This document shows, one piece after another, positions 25,465 through 40,400 of a DNA stretch of 64,000 nt. The position numbers and the translations under genes were made by a program. The first letter of the stretch is position 1, and the number at the start of each line of letters is the position of its first letter. Source of the stretch: Dipetalonema caudispina (taxonomy: Eukaryota; Nematoda; Chromadorea; Rhabditida; Onchocercidae); NCBI GenBank assembly GCA_013365325.1, contig JABVXV010000128.1, positions 97,254 through 161,253 of the forward strand, in the 5' to 3' direction. The notes under the pieces are model-generated. The model searched no databases, was not told the DNA's origin, and saw only the letters and a program-made list of their open reading frames with translations.

Positions 25465-28400
25465 CTGTAAATAAGTAAAATAGATGGGATATTATTCACA
25501 GATAAGATTATAGAATGATAACAAATAATTGGATAGAATCCTTTTTTCCTTTTTTTGTCTTTTGTATGAAATCTGATTGCTTCATTTATTCTCACGTTGA
25601 AGCGGAAATAACAAAATCAACACGAAATGTACTACACAATAATTACAGAAAATCAAAAAGATATCACCTACAGACCCGCTATAACTAGGTTTTTCTAATT
25701 ACTTATAGCTTAATTAGTATTTGGATTAGAAGCTTGATAACTGAAATCACGATCAACAACACTGTATAATGTGCAGTCAGGTATTAAACGTATAATCCAT
25801 CTGTTTATAGATGATCAAACATCGGACAGTCTACAAAAGGTAACCAACATAATGAACTGAGCTAGAAAGCAGAACAACACTACAGCAATAATTTCAATTT
25901 CGTAATCGAACAATAAAATGTCAAAAGCAGAAGAGAAACCGAGCATTATTAACTTACGGCGATGACCGATGCAACCGGCGCACCAGCGTAAGTCTTTACT
26001 TGCTGCTGCTGCTGCGATTGCTGTTGTGGTAGCTTCTGCTTCAGCGATTGTTTAGCATCTTGCTGACGTTGTCCGACTCCAACATGATATATTCCCGGTT
26101 GACCAGTCATCTGTAATCGCAATTCTCTGGTTATTCACAATGAAACTTGATCCAAACTTTTAAGAACCACAAAGTTATATTGTTTTCAAGGCAGTTAAGT
26201 TTTCAAATCAGCAAAAATGGTTACTGTTTCTTTAAAGTCTCTAATCGGTGTTTTTTGAAATAAGTTGCAGTAAATAACAATTAAATGTACCGGTTGTGTA
26301 GAGAGTAATGATGATTCACACGAAATCGGAAAAGCACCAGTGGCAGCACCGTAGAGAGAATTCAGCTGTTGAGCCGCAATATTAGCTTGCTGCGGTGAGC
26401 AAAGTGTAGCTGTTGGTGAAGACTGCTGGTACAAGTTAGACGTCAGATACTGTTGCTGTTGTTGTTGTTGTTGATGATGAAGATCCTAAACAAACAAAAG
26501 AATTTCGAATGAATTTGATACTAACTTGAGAAAAAATGCTTTTGAAATTACAACTGATGAAAGAAACCGTCAAAAATTTTCCATTTCTTTTTCTTTTTAC
26601 TCGAAGAGATGATCCTCCAGTGTTTTTTTAGCATGAGCAATATTATAACAACATGATCAACAGATCACTGACGAGAAAGGTATGGTATTAACAGGTGACA
26701 AATAAATTTGCTTTCGTATGATGGAATCATGCTGCTTTCTGTAATCCAAAGGTGAAGCGTTGCACTGAACGATCGCAGATGGAAACAAGCTGCAGCCCAG
26801 CCCAATAAACTGAACCCCACCCAGTCTTCAACTTCTTGGAGTGAAATCGTTGCTAGTGAAAAGATCAAGTAACTTATTTGACTAAATCAAACAAAGTCGC
26901 ACTATTTCATGCATCAAAGCAAAAAATGTACGATGTAATATATACATGTTCTAGAAGCAGTATGCTTAACTTACTGAAAAACAAAGAAATTGGGCTAAGC
27001 TAACCGCTAGATGCGGCTGCTGTTGTTGCTGTCGTTGGGTATCCTGCCGTACAGTACCAGGCAGTACACCTGCCGCTGCAACGGCGACTGCTGCTGCTGC
27101 TGTTGGATTGTTCGGAGCTCCTGAATAACCACCTGGACCATATGCTCCGGCTGCTGCGGCTACGTTCCCACCACCATATGCACTTGTTGCTGCCGCCGCT
27201 GCAAATTAAAACACCAGTGATCGGAACATCGCTGCTATCTAATGTTTTTAAATCGAAGTGTCAAATTCAAATGCTGTAATAAGTAAAGCGCAACGATTTG
27301 AAGTTAACCTCTAACTCATCACTTTCAAGGTATAAATACTCATTTATTTACGTTATCTACAATAACGTTGCCAGCCTACGAAATCTAGAGAACCATTTTT
27401 TAAATAAGTTAACGCATCCGCTATGGAAATATCCATGTCGAGCACATACCTTGGAAGGTATTGAAGAGTGTTGAACGATACATTTGCTGTAAATATTGCT
27501 GTTGCATTTGGGTAAATGGTGAAGTGGTGCCTGGTAAACCAATTGCAAATGCAACCGCTTGTTGAGCAGTCGGCGAAAGTTGTTGCTGCTGCTGATGTTG
27601 CATTGCACGATTTGCTTGATGTGCAACATTAGCCGATGCACTCGACAAACTAGCTTGCAAATTTGCTGCAGTTGCATTGGAAGGCGTAGCTCCAGCACGT
27701 CCCATTAACGGTGCAGCAAGAGATGATGGATTAGGACAATTCTGACGCACTTCTGTGGAAACTTTCACCTGTTGTTGCTGCTGAGTTATTTGATTCTAAA
27801 GTATGTAATCTAAACTATATATAGGCTAATGAAACGATCTCACACAACCTTAAATTAGAGAATGGTTTGTCAAGCACGATGATGCATACTCCAGAAGTTT
27901 CAACGAAATACTTTCCCCAATCAAGCAGATGGTCTAACAAAGAAAGGATTATATAAATCTAATGTAATAGAAACAAATGGAGAAGAACGGCATGAAAAGC
28001 TGTTGATTAAAACTACCTGCTGCTGGTGCTGTGGTTGTGCTGTCCCAGTTGTTGGTTTCTTCGGTAGATTAGCATATAAATCATATGGATTGCTACTGAT
28101 CGATTCTTGCAGCGGAGCTGTTGATAAACCCATTTGTTTGTTTAAATCCAGCTGCCGGGATGCGGCAGCTACAGTCTGTGCAGCTACGGCTGCAGCAGCA
28201 CTACATGTAGGAGTCATCATAGGTGAACCGTAATTTATCGATTGCTGCTGCTGCAGGTGTGACTGAGTTACCAACTGGGTCGTTTGTTGTTGAGATGGCG
28301 CTGCTTGCACAACCTGCTGGCGCACATCGGACAACTGCGATACAGCATGTACAGCACCGGCACTTACTGCACTAGTAATATTTTGCATATTATCCGGAGT

Positions 28401-31400
28401 TTGCTGTTGCTGCAGAAGCAAATGCTGCTGTTGTTGTTGCTGAAGCGACATTTGAGGCGAAGCAAAGCTGGCTGTACCAGCTTGCTGAACAGTATTCCTA
28501 CCTGGATAATATGATGGTAAATTGCCTGTTGTGACACTCTTTGACTGTAACGGATGTGGTTGCTGCTGCTGCTGCTGCGGTATCGCAGTAGTTCCCTGCA
28601 TCCGCTGCTCGATCGGTGGTAAATGATGTGGTTGCAAATATGCCGTTTCAGGACCTTTCATAATCTGTGACTGTTGATAAGCAGCCAGACGACTACCCTG
28701 TTGTTGTTGTTGCATTACAGCCTGACCCATGTGCTGCTGTTGTTGTGGTCGTTGCAGTACCATATGGCTATTACCATGGACGATATTTTGTTGTAACTGC
28801 TGTTGTTGCTGCTGCTGAGGCGGTTGCGATAAAAGACCCTAGAAAGAATAGTTAATTCTAGAATGGAATACTAGATCCGTAGCTGGTGCTACCGGAATGC
28901 TCTAGAACAGGCCCAAACTGAGAAATTGGAAAATAGACATTCCATAACCAATTAATGTTTCATGAATCCGCAAAGAGACTTACAAAAATATTACTGTTGA
29001 CCAACCACTTCAAATATGGTTTGACATCACTCATACAAAAACATATAATGTGAATTATATGGATGTCCTTTAATCTATATGTACTCAAATGGATGTCTTA
29101 TTTATCTGTATGTACTCAATATGCATATGACTCTCTTTGACTTTGACGGTGTAGATATACGATGAAAGTGGGATATCTCAGACGAATAAGTTTACCTTGC
29201 TTCAGGCAACCCAGGAAAACAAGGCCTGCAAAAAGGAAGATGGCGGTAGGAAGGTTGTCGCGTGGCATATTTCTAGAAATCAAAAAGCAAGTTTACAACA
29301 AAATCTCATTATCAGACCAAGCAATTTTAGTTCATAAAAACCCGTTCAACAATGGATTGAATAAAGTGATACTGAATATTTCACATTCAGAGAACCAATC
29401 GTCTTATGTCAACACATGCTGATGCATCATTATAAACTTGATAAGTAGGAAATTGGATGAACCCGAGTAATTTACAATATGATACTAAATACTATAACTA
29501 TACCTGTTGCAAAGGTATCTGCTGCGGCATTGGTGGTTGTTGGTGTTGTTGTGCTTGCTGCATATGATAACTGCTGCTTCCATATTGTTGTTGCTGGATA
29601 TGTGAAGGTCCTTGTGTAGCATTTTGATAATCATATTGCGATGTTTCAGCACTTCTTGCAAAACTTGTCGATGGCATAACTTTTAGGGTGATGCTTCCTT
29701 GCGTAGACGCAGCCGCAGCTCGTAAAACTGCTTCCTCTTTTGCCTTCTTTGAGTTTATACGCATTAGTTGCTCAGCATCTACTTCCATATACCCACCGGC
29801 CACTACGTCATCAATTACCTACAAAAAGTGGTGCAAAAACTTTCCACAGTGCTGTCTGGACACATCTGTGGATGCAGGCCTGATGTCGCATGTACCGTTT
29901 TCTATTAACGCTCCCTTAATCTACCAATCAGAATTCCATTTCACAAAACAAATTGAAGCATGATATATCTCCGTATAACGGATTTTAAAAAAGCCTTCGT
30001 CCAGACTGAAAAACGCCGACTTATGTTCGAAACATTCCCATCAGAAAAGAGATCCTCGATCGACGCAATGCTTGTCTAAAGGGGAAGCTAGAAGTTTGTC
30101 CTAAGCACCAATCCAACGCCTAATAGAAAGTCAGAATTAATATAAAAACCACAGAAGTACATCACATCTCGACTGCATCCATCCAGTAGCAGCACTGTAA
30201 TCTAATACTATTTACTACTACAACTATATTATCACTACTATTACTGTCAATAAGCAATGGAAAATGAAATGAAAAGAAGCATGAAGCATTAAACAAAATC
30301 CAGTCTGAAGCCAAAACGAAAAAAATAAATAAACTGCGCAGTAGCCGGCGGAAAGACATAAAGAAAAGTGAAAGAAAAGAAGTGCAGGTAGTGATAAATA
30401 TATGGAATCTATGCGTGAGTGCATAGGCACTTGAAGTACTGAATTACATTAAAAAAGATACCTCGTCAAGATGTGAATCACTTCGTTTATCATCTATGTC
30501 CATTTTACCCTTACCATCATCAGCATCTTCTGGTTCTAATTCCTACAATAATCATTTAGATATGATATTTCTTATAGAATATTTGAATTATGTTATTAAT
30601 ACAGTTCATGACTGATACAACAGTTTTGCACTGTAGAAATACGACAAAGACGGACCCCCAGAATTTTTAAAGCTAATTATCAAAGATTAACCCCACAAAT
30701 TATCGCTGAACTAGTAGACTAAAAGAAACTTGGCAGGAAATGTCGATAGAAATGGTGAAAAGGCATAAGAGCTTTTCTGAATACAACTTCAGGAGACTGA
30801 GTGCAGTGAATAACTGAAAAACATAGTGAAAAAAATAAGGTCATGCCCTATCCTACTTTTCGGTATTATATGCTATAAATTATGAAGCAGCTAATCTACT
30901 CGTTCTGTATGACTAAGGTTACCAGTTACAACCTACTTCTTTTTACCTGAAAAACTCCCTAAATGGAATCAACTCTAAATATAAAAACGAAAAGTTTGCT
31001 TTATAACTTCGTCTGTTACTGCTTCAACTCACATATTACCTGATGTTCAGCATCTGCTGCTGGTTTTGATGGAATACTATCATCATGATCAACATCTACG
31101 TTATCTTGTGGATTGTTCTCCTCTTGTTGCCTATTCGTATTTAAATTCATGTTCGCCACTGTTGCTGTATCGGTGAGGCTATCACGTCTCGAACTTGTAC
31201 CACCAGCGCCTTCACTTAAATAATCCATGGCGGCGCTACCGTCTTCACCGCTATGCTGACTTCGATTATCGTCTAAAACAATCGACTGCACAGCAAATTC
31301 GGTTTCCTGCAAAGGGAACAAACGATATGTTTTGATCACGGTTTCTGTTTTTTTTTTTGTGAATCTAAATTTAGATTATTGTATATCAAATTAAAGTAAC

Positions 31401-34400
31401 CCATCCAATCTTCGCGCAATTTATGCAGACAAGTACATCCGTCAACAAAAGCCGCACAACTAACCTTAAGAACTTCATCCTCACCTGACCATAACTAGCC
31501 TAAAAACTCATTAGTAACAATATTACAACGTTACACAGGTATAACCCAAGATATCGTAAACGATTTATATTGCCATTATGGTAAGGCTCGGGGTAGCGCA
31601 GCGACTAACACGGCAATAACTCAGCTACCGGTTGGAATTTATGGAATCAAGATATCCAAAATTCACCTGGGATACTCAACACATGAATGCGGCTTAATTA
31701 AAATTGATCATACGAAGTTGTGAAGTAATACGCCAGCCTTTCAAGTTATAAAGATTCAAGTCTAATTCTCTTGAAAGCTCATTTATACTATTCCTCAATC
31801 TAAAAAGATTAGTAAAAAGAATCCTTCCCAGGAAGTGTCCCGCGAATAACCTATAAAACTGTGCTGAATCTAACAAAATGCATTATCTCTCCCGACGTGC
31901 TGTGTGGTTAACCTGAACTGGATTATGTCGACAACAAAGTGCAAATGCTTGCTTAGTGCATAAATTTACGTACGTATAAGACAATTTTTTTGCAGTAATT
32001 TTTTTGCATGCACAGACCTGCACATCGTGAACATCATCTTGCACTCGCACGGCAGCAACACATTCAGAGCCATCCGCGTGCTCTTCTTCTGCTTCCATCA
32101 TCGTTCCTTTCCGTGCATGTCCGACTTCATAAGTGGATTCTCGGCATTGCTGCTGTCTGATACCACTAATATCACTATCATTATCCTGATCCGGCAACGA
32201 ATCAACGTCACCAACCCTCCCTTCATCAATCAACTCAAAACTCCCGCTGGATTCCGCATCGTTCACACTATCCAGTATACTCGCTCCAGATCCTTCTGCA
32301 TTTTGCGGTTGCTGCTGTTGTTTTGCTAGTGCATTACTTACTATATCTGCACCATGGGCTATGGGATCAGTAGAACATTCGGCATCTGAATTTGGTACAT
32401 AAATGATTCGTTTGCTAGTTGACACCACATCACTGCGAGATAACTTTTCTTCATTTTCAGTTTTCTCAACAAATTCTTGTTCCGTACCACAATTAACACC
32501 GGATTTGAGTACTTCAGCAGATCCCGATATTCTAATCTTCTCCGACCCTAAAGTCTGCTGCTGCTCCTGGTCCTCAGGGCCATCTTCCAGTTGAGTTTCC
32601 AAATTTGCAGATGATGTTGATAACAAACTTGTTTGGCTACTTTCACTGCTATTCGTTGAAGATACTGAATTTTTACGACCAATGACATTCCGAACATTTC
32701 CTTCTCCACCTCCTTCATCATCTTCGGATGTGCACAGCTCTTGATGGTGTTGTTGCTTTGGTCGATTTTGATCGAGATGCGCGTCTTCCGGCTATAACAT
32801 AAATGCAATATGTGTTTCCCATGTTTGATAAATCAAATTATCGTATAACACTAACTAAGCAATTGCGCTTTAAATCAATGCAGTATTAGTTTTGTGGTTT
32901 TAGAAAAATTAAGTCTACCATTGATGTTTAAAAAAACAGTAAAGAAAATCAATAAAATGATTTATGGCAACTTCTTTATCCATATATCACTCATCGTTTG
33001 GGTGGGATGCTGTATTCGCCAAACACGAAAAAAAAAAAAAGGAAAACAACCTTCAAAGTTCTGAAACATAACGCACACCACAGCGTTTGAAGTGGCATAG
33101 TGGCCCTATCTAATAATGCATGCATATAAGTAATAAGGAGTAGCATGAAAATGAAGAGAATGAGTTTAAAATAAAGTCATAAAATGTCTAAAACTTTCAA
33201 TAATGTCCAGAACACGAATATGAGTTACGCAGTGCAGTACACTGGCTAACTTGTAATGGATGTTAATTTCGTGCAAGCATGCAAGGCTCTAGAGAACAAA
33301 GTGCTTAGCTTTTGTTATAATAATTTGCGTGTCACAATCTCACCCAAAACATCACCTAGTTGAAGAAAATGTTACTCTTTCATCTATTCGAAGTTCTTCC
33401 AATATTTTTGTGATAAATCCAATATTTTTTAACATGGACATATATTGTCTAATTTTACGGCTTCGATGTTATTCTAATTGATAATAAATCAGATCAATAC
33501 ATATCCTTTCTGCACTCTTCCGAGCAGGACAGATCGAGTTTTGACAGTATATTCAATTCGGTAAATGCGAAGATCCCACCTGCCCAAATTTAATCCGAAG
33601 CTTCACTAAATTAGTTTTCTCAGCAATTCCCAAAAAATTTCTCTAGTGTTCGCTGCTTGGTGCAATACGATTTACTGAATGCATGCATATTTCGGGATAA
33701 GTAGAGTGAATTTTGTTGGAAAAAGTTGTAGAAAAATGGTGGGAAAAATTACAGCTCACCATAAAGTACTACCGCGAAGAATAGGAATTCAGGAAAATAC
33801 GAAGAAAAAAAAAGTAAAAAGTATGTTCAAATTTCTTACGGATTTCCTCTGCATATAAAGAAAAATTCACTGTCTCTCATTTCTTTCTACATATCATCGA
33901 CAAAATGTCGCCAAGACCAACTATAACTATACACCAGAAGAAGTGAACAACAACCTCCCATAATCTTTTGGCATTAACGATTTTACATTTGCTTCACCCA
34001 CTAGTAAAAAATCATTGACACCTTAAAGTTCAGCGGTACAAAAAAAGTAACCCTCGTTTTAAAGTGTTTAAAAGAAAATTTGGTAACAAAGCAGCAGTTG
34101 CAAATGATAAAGCCAAAAAAGCCTAAGCAGAAGGGGAAACACTAAACAAACAACTTACGGGATGCCTGCATACAATAACACTGTCTGCTGCTACTGAAGA
34201 CCCATCGGTTTCTAGCTTCTGTTCCGTTGAGTCATACTTTTTCGACTGACCTGATTCATCACGTGATATATCTCGGGATGAACGATATTCATTTGACGTG
34301 GTGTGCAAATCTGCATTTGTTGCACATTCTTCCGAAACACAATCCACTTCCTAAAAATCGAGAACTTTATCTGACAAAGAACAAAGGATATGCCTCAATT

Positions 34401-37400
34401 TCTCTCTATCTTTCTCCATATTGATTACGATCGATTTACATTCGTAGTGAAAAATTCCTCCCATCTAAAGGATAAAACAGCGACACCGCGAAGAAATCGG
34501 ACAAAGAGACCTCTGAGGCTAAAATAATTATTAGCTGGAATATTACATACGGTGTTCTCCATTTCTACGGTAGCAGGTACATATACTGCTGTTTTCGCTG
34601 ACTGCGGGAAATCAAGGCCTGTATTCGTACGGTCGGACGGTGAATTATTTTTGCTTTCCGGTCCGGATGTATTGTTTCTCATATTATTCACACCAATTTT
34701 TTCGGAAAACTAAAACAAAAGTTCAAACTTAATTAAAAAGTTCGTTAACCCAATTTATGGAAAACCAATTGTTCCAATATGTAAGATTTCCAGTTTCAAA
34801 ACAATGGCTTCTCTACAAGTTTTTATTTATTGCTTGCTATAAGAAACATTAAAAAACTTTCTAATACCTAAAATATTATCTCAGAAGTTACCAATCGTCT
34901 TGTCCAAACAAAAATTTAAAACAAACATTTGCAAAGACTAACTTTACTTAGTGGCTCCTGCTTAACTATCATCACATCTTTTGTTTTCATATCTTCACAA
35001 GAATCAGAATTCGTCTGAGATACATCTGTCTTCGGTGATTTCGACTCCTTTCTGCTTCTCTTCACTTCTTCCGAATCTAAATCCAAGGTGAAAATAACAA
35101 AATCGGAAAACATGGAAAAAATTTTTAAGTTGCACCAAAAATACGCACTTTCAGTTTTAAGATGCCTTTTCCGAACACCTTTGGTGCTAGATGATTCATG
35201 GCTTTGAACGACTGTTTCCGGGCTTCGATCATTTTGACTAGGAACACCACATGTTCCGACACCATCACTACCACTACCAGCTCTATCCACTTTTTGCCGC
35301 TGACTTTCACCTTGTAATTTCTCATCTCTTTGTTTTGCCTCAGCGGCTTCTCGTTTTTGTTCTTCATGTCGCTCCTCAAACATATGAAACCATTACAATA
35401 ATTCCAGTCCTTCAGAACATAAATCTTTTCTTTCTTCAATTAAATATGCGCGATTTTCTTCGCTTAGTTTAATCATTCTTAATCAGGATCCAATAATGAA
35501 CCGATTTCAAAACTATTAAGATGGACTTATATTTCAAAAAATAGCACTTCTCATTAGACTTCACTGTAACATCACTGATTTCAGCAAAGCACACACCATT
35601 AAGTTTTAATTGAAATCCAAAACAATACTTTTTGCTCTCTTTTTAATTTTTTCGCTAATTTCTTTTCAAACTGTCCATTAATTCCAGGTTTTCGACTTCT
35701 TTTCTTCTGTTCAAGCGTGGTGGACGCCTTCGCTTTAGACGGCTTCTTATCATCCTCTCGGAACATCGAGATTTCAACCAAAGACTTCTCCTGAAATGAC
35801 AAAACCTACATTTTCCACACCAGTATTAGTCTCTAGGATAGTGTGGATTAATTTAGAACAGTTATGCACAAATTGAAAAAACAATTAAAAAAATAAACAG
35901 CCTAAGCAATCCAATCCTTTATATATCGTCGCAAAATGAATTTCAAAAAACAATATCATAACTGCATTCGCACTGCGACACCAAAGAACAATTCTACATA
36001 TATGCATATACTTCTTTCAAGTTCCGAAAGAAAACAAATACCGCCTTCTGCTTTTTTTCCGGAACTCCCATAATGGTTACGGCAATAGCTTCACCCGCTT
36101 CATCACCTTTGTTAAGCCGCTTTTTACCAGTAACTTTCTTTTCGGCCGATTTCTCGCAGACCTGTTTGCTTTCCGCCTTCCGTGGAATAATCTAAAACAA
36201 AACTCATAAATCTTAGGAATTTCCTACAGATTAAAGTTAATATTAAGGTTCCATAACTTTAGTCTATCTTATTTTAATCATATCATATCCTGTTCTATCA
36301 CCTAAATTAGATGCTCACTGCTCTTACGAGGATGAAAAAGATTTTCTGACATCCTGGGACGCATGCATAAGTATTGTAAGATACTGTACCTACTGACAAC
36401 GTTAACAGGATGATTATATCATTGCACAGTACAATAAAGCTGTTCGGAAATATGCACCTTAGGGGAAGCTAATCTTACAAAAAGTTCTGAAAAAAATTAG
36501 AACATGGTATATAAGCCACAGAAATACCTTTTTTCCTTCTGCACCAAATTCGCCTTCATCACTTTCCTCCAGCTTTTCCTTCTTGCGTTCTTTTTTTAAA
36601 CTTGAACGCCTAGTATTCTCTACCTTCTCTTTCTCGTTCCTTGATTTCTGACTTTCATCGGCTTTTGTGGTAGCTTTTTTACCGTCCTCCTCTTTCTCAT
36701 CCTTCTCTTTATACAACGATGGAACAACGGAACCTCTGGAATGTTTCGTGCACTCGTCATCCGTGGAATAAGTTCCAAACACGTCATCCAGTGATAAGGA
36801 CGAGGTTTTTTTCTGCAATACCATTACTTTAACAAAGATAGCTCCCGTTGGAGTGATAATGAATTTAACCACAGACCCAAAAAAGTTTAATTACAAAAGC
36901 AATTTCCAGTGTCTCTAGAAGAGAAGTAATCTAACCACTGAAAGAGCACCAGTAGCTGATATTAATAAAGCCTTATCACCAAAAACGAACGTGTTTACAT
37001 ACGAATACAATGTACCTGTTTTTTATATGACTTTGATGCTGTTGCCTTTCGAGTGCGTCTTCGTTTTGAGCGTTCTTCCTCCGATTCAGACCTTCCTGAA
37101 TCCTTTTCAACCTACAAATACCAACGGGTAAAAGAAAGAAAAAGACTTTAGGATTTTTTAAAAACATTAATAAGGCCACCATGATCGCCCAGCCTCTCAA
37201 TCCAGTAATTTTCCGGCGGTGTAATTGTCTCTTTATCTTGCACACAACTTCTTTATGAGTACTGTTCAACATTATAGCATCAATCAAATTTCGGAATTAG
37301 CAAATATCCTCTTAACGATTCTTCTCAAAATTTAAGCAGTGCCAGAAAATCAATAACGAAAGCAGTACCTCATCATCATCATCATCATCATCGTCATCAT

Positions 37401-40400
37401 CATCATCATCACCACCATCGCCATCATCATTATACTCGGTTTCGTCATCAGCAGGTAACTTTTTTTGCAGAACCGATTTCGCTTTTTTCGCTGATTTACC
37501 TTTCGGTTCCGTCTTCTTCTTCTTGTTGCGAATTCTGACAGCATCTACTGAAGGATCCGATGAACTATCGGATACTTCCTCACCATTTGACGAATCTTTC
37601 TCCTCATCAGATGATGAACTTTCTAGCTGCACTCTCTTTGGCCGATTCTAAGGGACATCACGATAAAACAACATCAATAATAATAATATCACAGCAAATC
37701 AAAATACCCTATTCAAATCCATAAATAGTAAATTTAGTTTTAGAATGCAAATCTCAATTTTGTATGATACTTGTTCATTATTCCGACGACTTTGTGTCCT
37801 TTCCTGTAACAACTCCAGTGCTCGATTTTTCCTGGCTGCATCATCTGGCTTCGACGACGAGCGCTGCTTGACTCGATCGTACATTGATAAACCTAGCGAT
37901 CCCGAAGCCTCTTCCTCCATGAACAATCGTTTCAATTCCCGATCAAATGACTATAAAATTATCATAATCACAATGAAATTTCTATAAACAATCAAATTTG
38001 CTGGTAGTGTAGTGTAGAAAAAAACCGAAAAATATAAACACCTTCTAATTTACAGCTAAACATTAACTGCTACTTACGTGGAGTTCCACTTCCGATGATG
38101 ACGTTTCTTCACTGGAACTCGTACTCGACTCCTTTTTTCGCTTTCTTTTCTTTTTCGTCAACTCCTTTTTTTTCTTCTGCTCCTTTTCTTTTTCCTTCTG
38201 CTTACGTCTTTCTTCCTCCTGCTATAACAAAAAAATTAAGTTCGAAAATATTAACTTCATAACTTACTACAGCAAGAAAACCGAGTTCGGTAAAAAACGT
38301 GTTGAACCCTTCGTACGATTTAACATTTATTGCAGTGCATAATATGCCCTCTAATTGCTTCTTCACGGAAAGTTTTGGGTTAATTACCTGTACAGTTCAA
38401 CACTTCACATAAAAATCCTAAAAAAATACCCTCTTCTTGGAACGATCCTTCTGCAGCTGTTCCTTTTCTTTGACCTTCTCCTTCTGTTTAACACCAACGC
38501 TATCCTTCACTGACTTACTCTTAATGCTTTTTTCTACTGGCCGTTGCATTTTCCTCTTTTCAAAAGCAAGCTCTCCTCCTTCTTCGTGTTCCTTGCCTTT
38601 CTCCTTCTGGAATCAAATATTATTGTTGGACTTATTCAGGAATTCTTTTAATGAATGCAAGGGCGAAAATATTGGAAAATTCATCGAAATACCCATAAAC
38701 TTTCTCTAGGTCTTAAATATGCTAATATGAGTGAGTGATAAATCGGAAATAACAAACCAGTTCTTTTTTTTCTTTTCCTTTTAGTTGCTTCTGAGTAGCG
38801 GCTTTCAGCTTCACTTCCTGCGTTTGGCCTCTTCCATCAGCATGTTTTTTATCTTTCTCTTTCTCAACTACATTTTGATCCGACTTTTCCGGCAACTACG
38901 AATAGTATGATTTACTTGAACTGGATATCTTACACTTTCACAAGGGTAACACTTTTGATCAGTGTAGTACTTGAAGTCGTGGTTATAAGAAAATTTTCTA
39001 ATGCTAACAACACAACTCACTAAAATGTGTGAAGCTCTAGTCCATCACCTCGACCTACATTATCTTTTGCCAGAAAGTGATGCTGTTAACGATACAATAC
39101 AGAATTTATAAACTATCCTAGTTCACCGCTGTAAACTACGCCATTAAAACAATCTATGTACATCGTATACCAGTTACGATTTTTAAAAAGATCCTGAATT
39201 AAGTGAAATCCAAATCAAGAATACTTCGATGCCCCTCTGACACAACCTTCGTTCTAACCAAAATTTTAAAAGTAACCTACACTGCTTCGCTGAAAAATCA
39301 AAAAATACCTTCTCATTTTCCTTGGAATATTTTTCCTTCGTGCTTTCAGTCGCTCCTTTTTTGTTTTCATCGTTCGATTTATGATGTACTGCTTCATCGC
39401 CTTTATCTTTCTTAACTTTCTTCAGCTGCTTTTTAAGAACCTCTGATGAATCCTGCGCCTGCAGTAAACAAAGGCACATAAAAACTGACTGTCATAAAAC
39501 TAGTGATGTACTGTCTGCAATGAAATGAAAATTGTTCGACTTATAACTGATAAATCTCATTAACAAAAATATGAAATCTGATGATTTTAACCTTCCTCTA
39601 CATCCAACCAGTTACCAAAGTACTGGAAATCACTACATTCAGAAAAGAACCTTACCTGTTGACGGAATAATTCACTTAGTGAAGGTTGTTTGTTCAGAGA
39701 ATCCTTTGACACTTTTTTCTCAGGTAAGTGCGATTTCGAACTCGTCTTTACATGCTCTTTCTCTCTCATCTGCACCTTGAATTGAAAAAAAAAAAGCAAT
39801 TATTGCTTGCATCTAATGGACGGTGCACAAACCACCGACCATACTAAGGGAGAAATATCTTGCTTAGAATAACGAAGTATAAACCTTGTCGGTTCCTTGA
39901 GTTCGCGATCGCATTCTGTCCATCTCTAATGCGGCACTACCGAGAAGTGAACCTGATGTTGATGGCTTTGACGTGCTTGATACAGAAGAGACTGAGTTTT
40001 GTTTCAAATTAACAGTAGAATGTGCTGCAGGAGGTGGAGTAGACGGTTTTGTTGTAGTCCTCCAGGATGATGACTGCACACCACTCTGCGGACCAACGCT
40101 ACGTACCAGCGGCTGAAGCGATGCGGTAAAGCATGGTGATGTAGGGTCAAGTAAATTGGAGGTGTTACTACATATCTGAAATTAAAAATTGTTTTCTTCA
40201 GTCGATGTGATGTTTCATACAAGAACTGAACAATAAATTTTTATAATAAATCCATTATCGACGGTCACAACATTTAACTATCCAATGTACAACATCCTCA
40301 GTGAAGAAGTTGTACGTCATATACGGTTCTCGGCACCATCAAATGTTCATTTAAACTATCGATGCAATTCCCCTTCCTCCCACTAATTATATCAGAAAAG

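Noticed and set aside
28003..28855. Plus-strand open frames rich in Cys, Leu and Val
   Set aside because: Antisense shadows of the CAG/CAA-rich SPEN exon; the minus frame has matching splice phases.
37350..37544. Minus-strand poly-Met frame
   Set aside because: It is the GAT repeat of the SPEN poly-Asp exon read one base out of frame.
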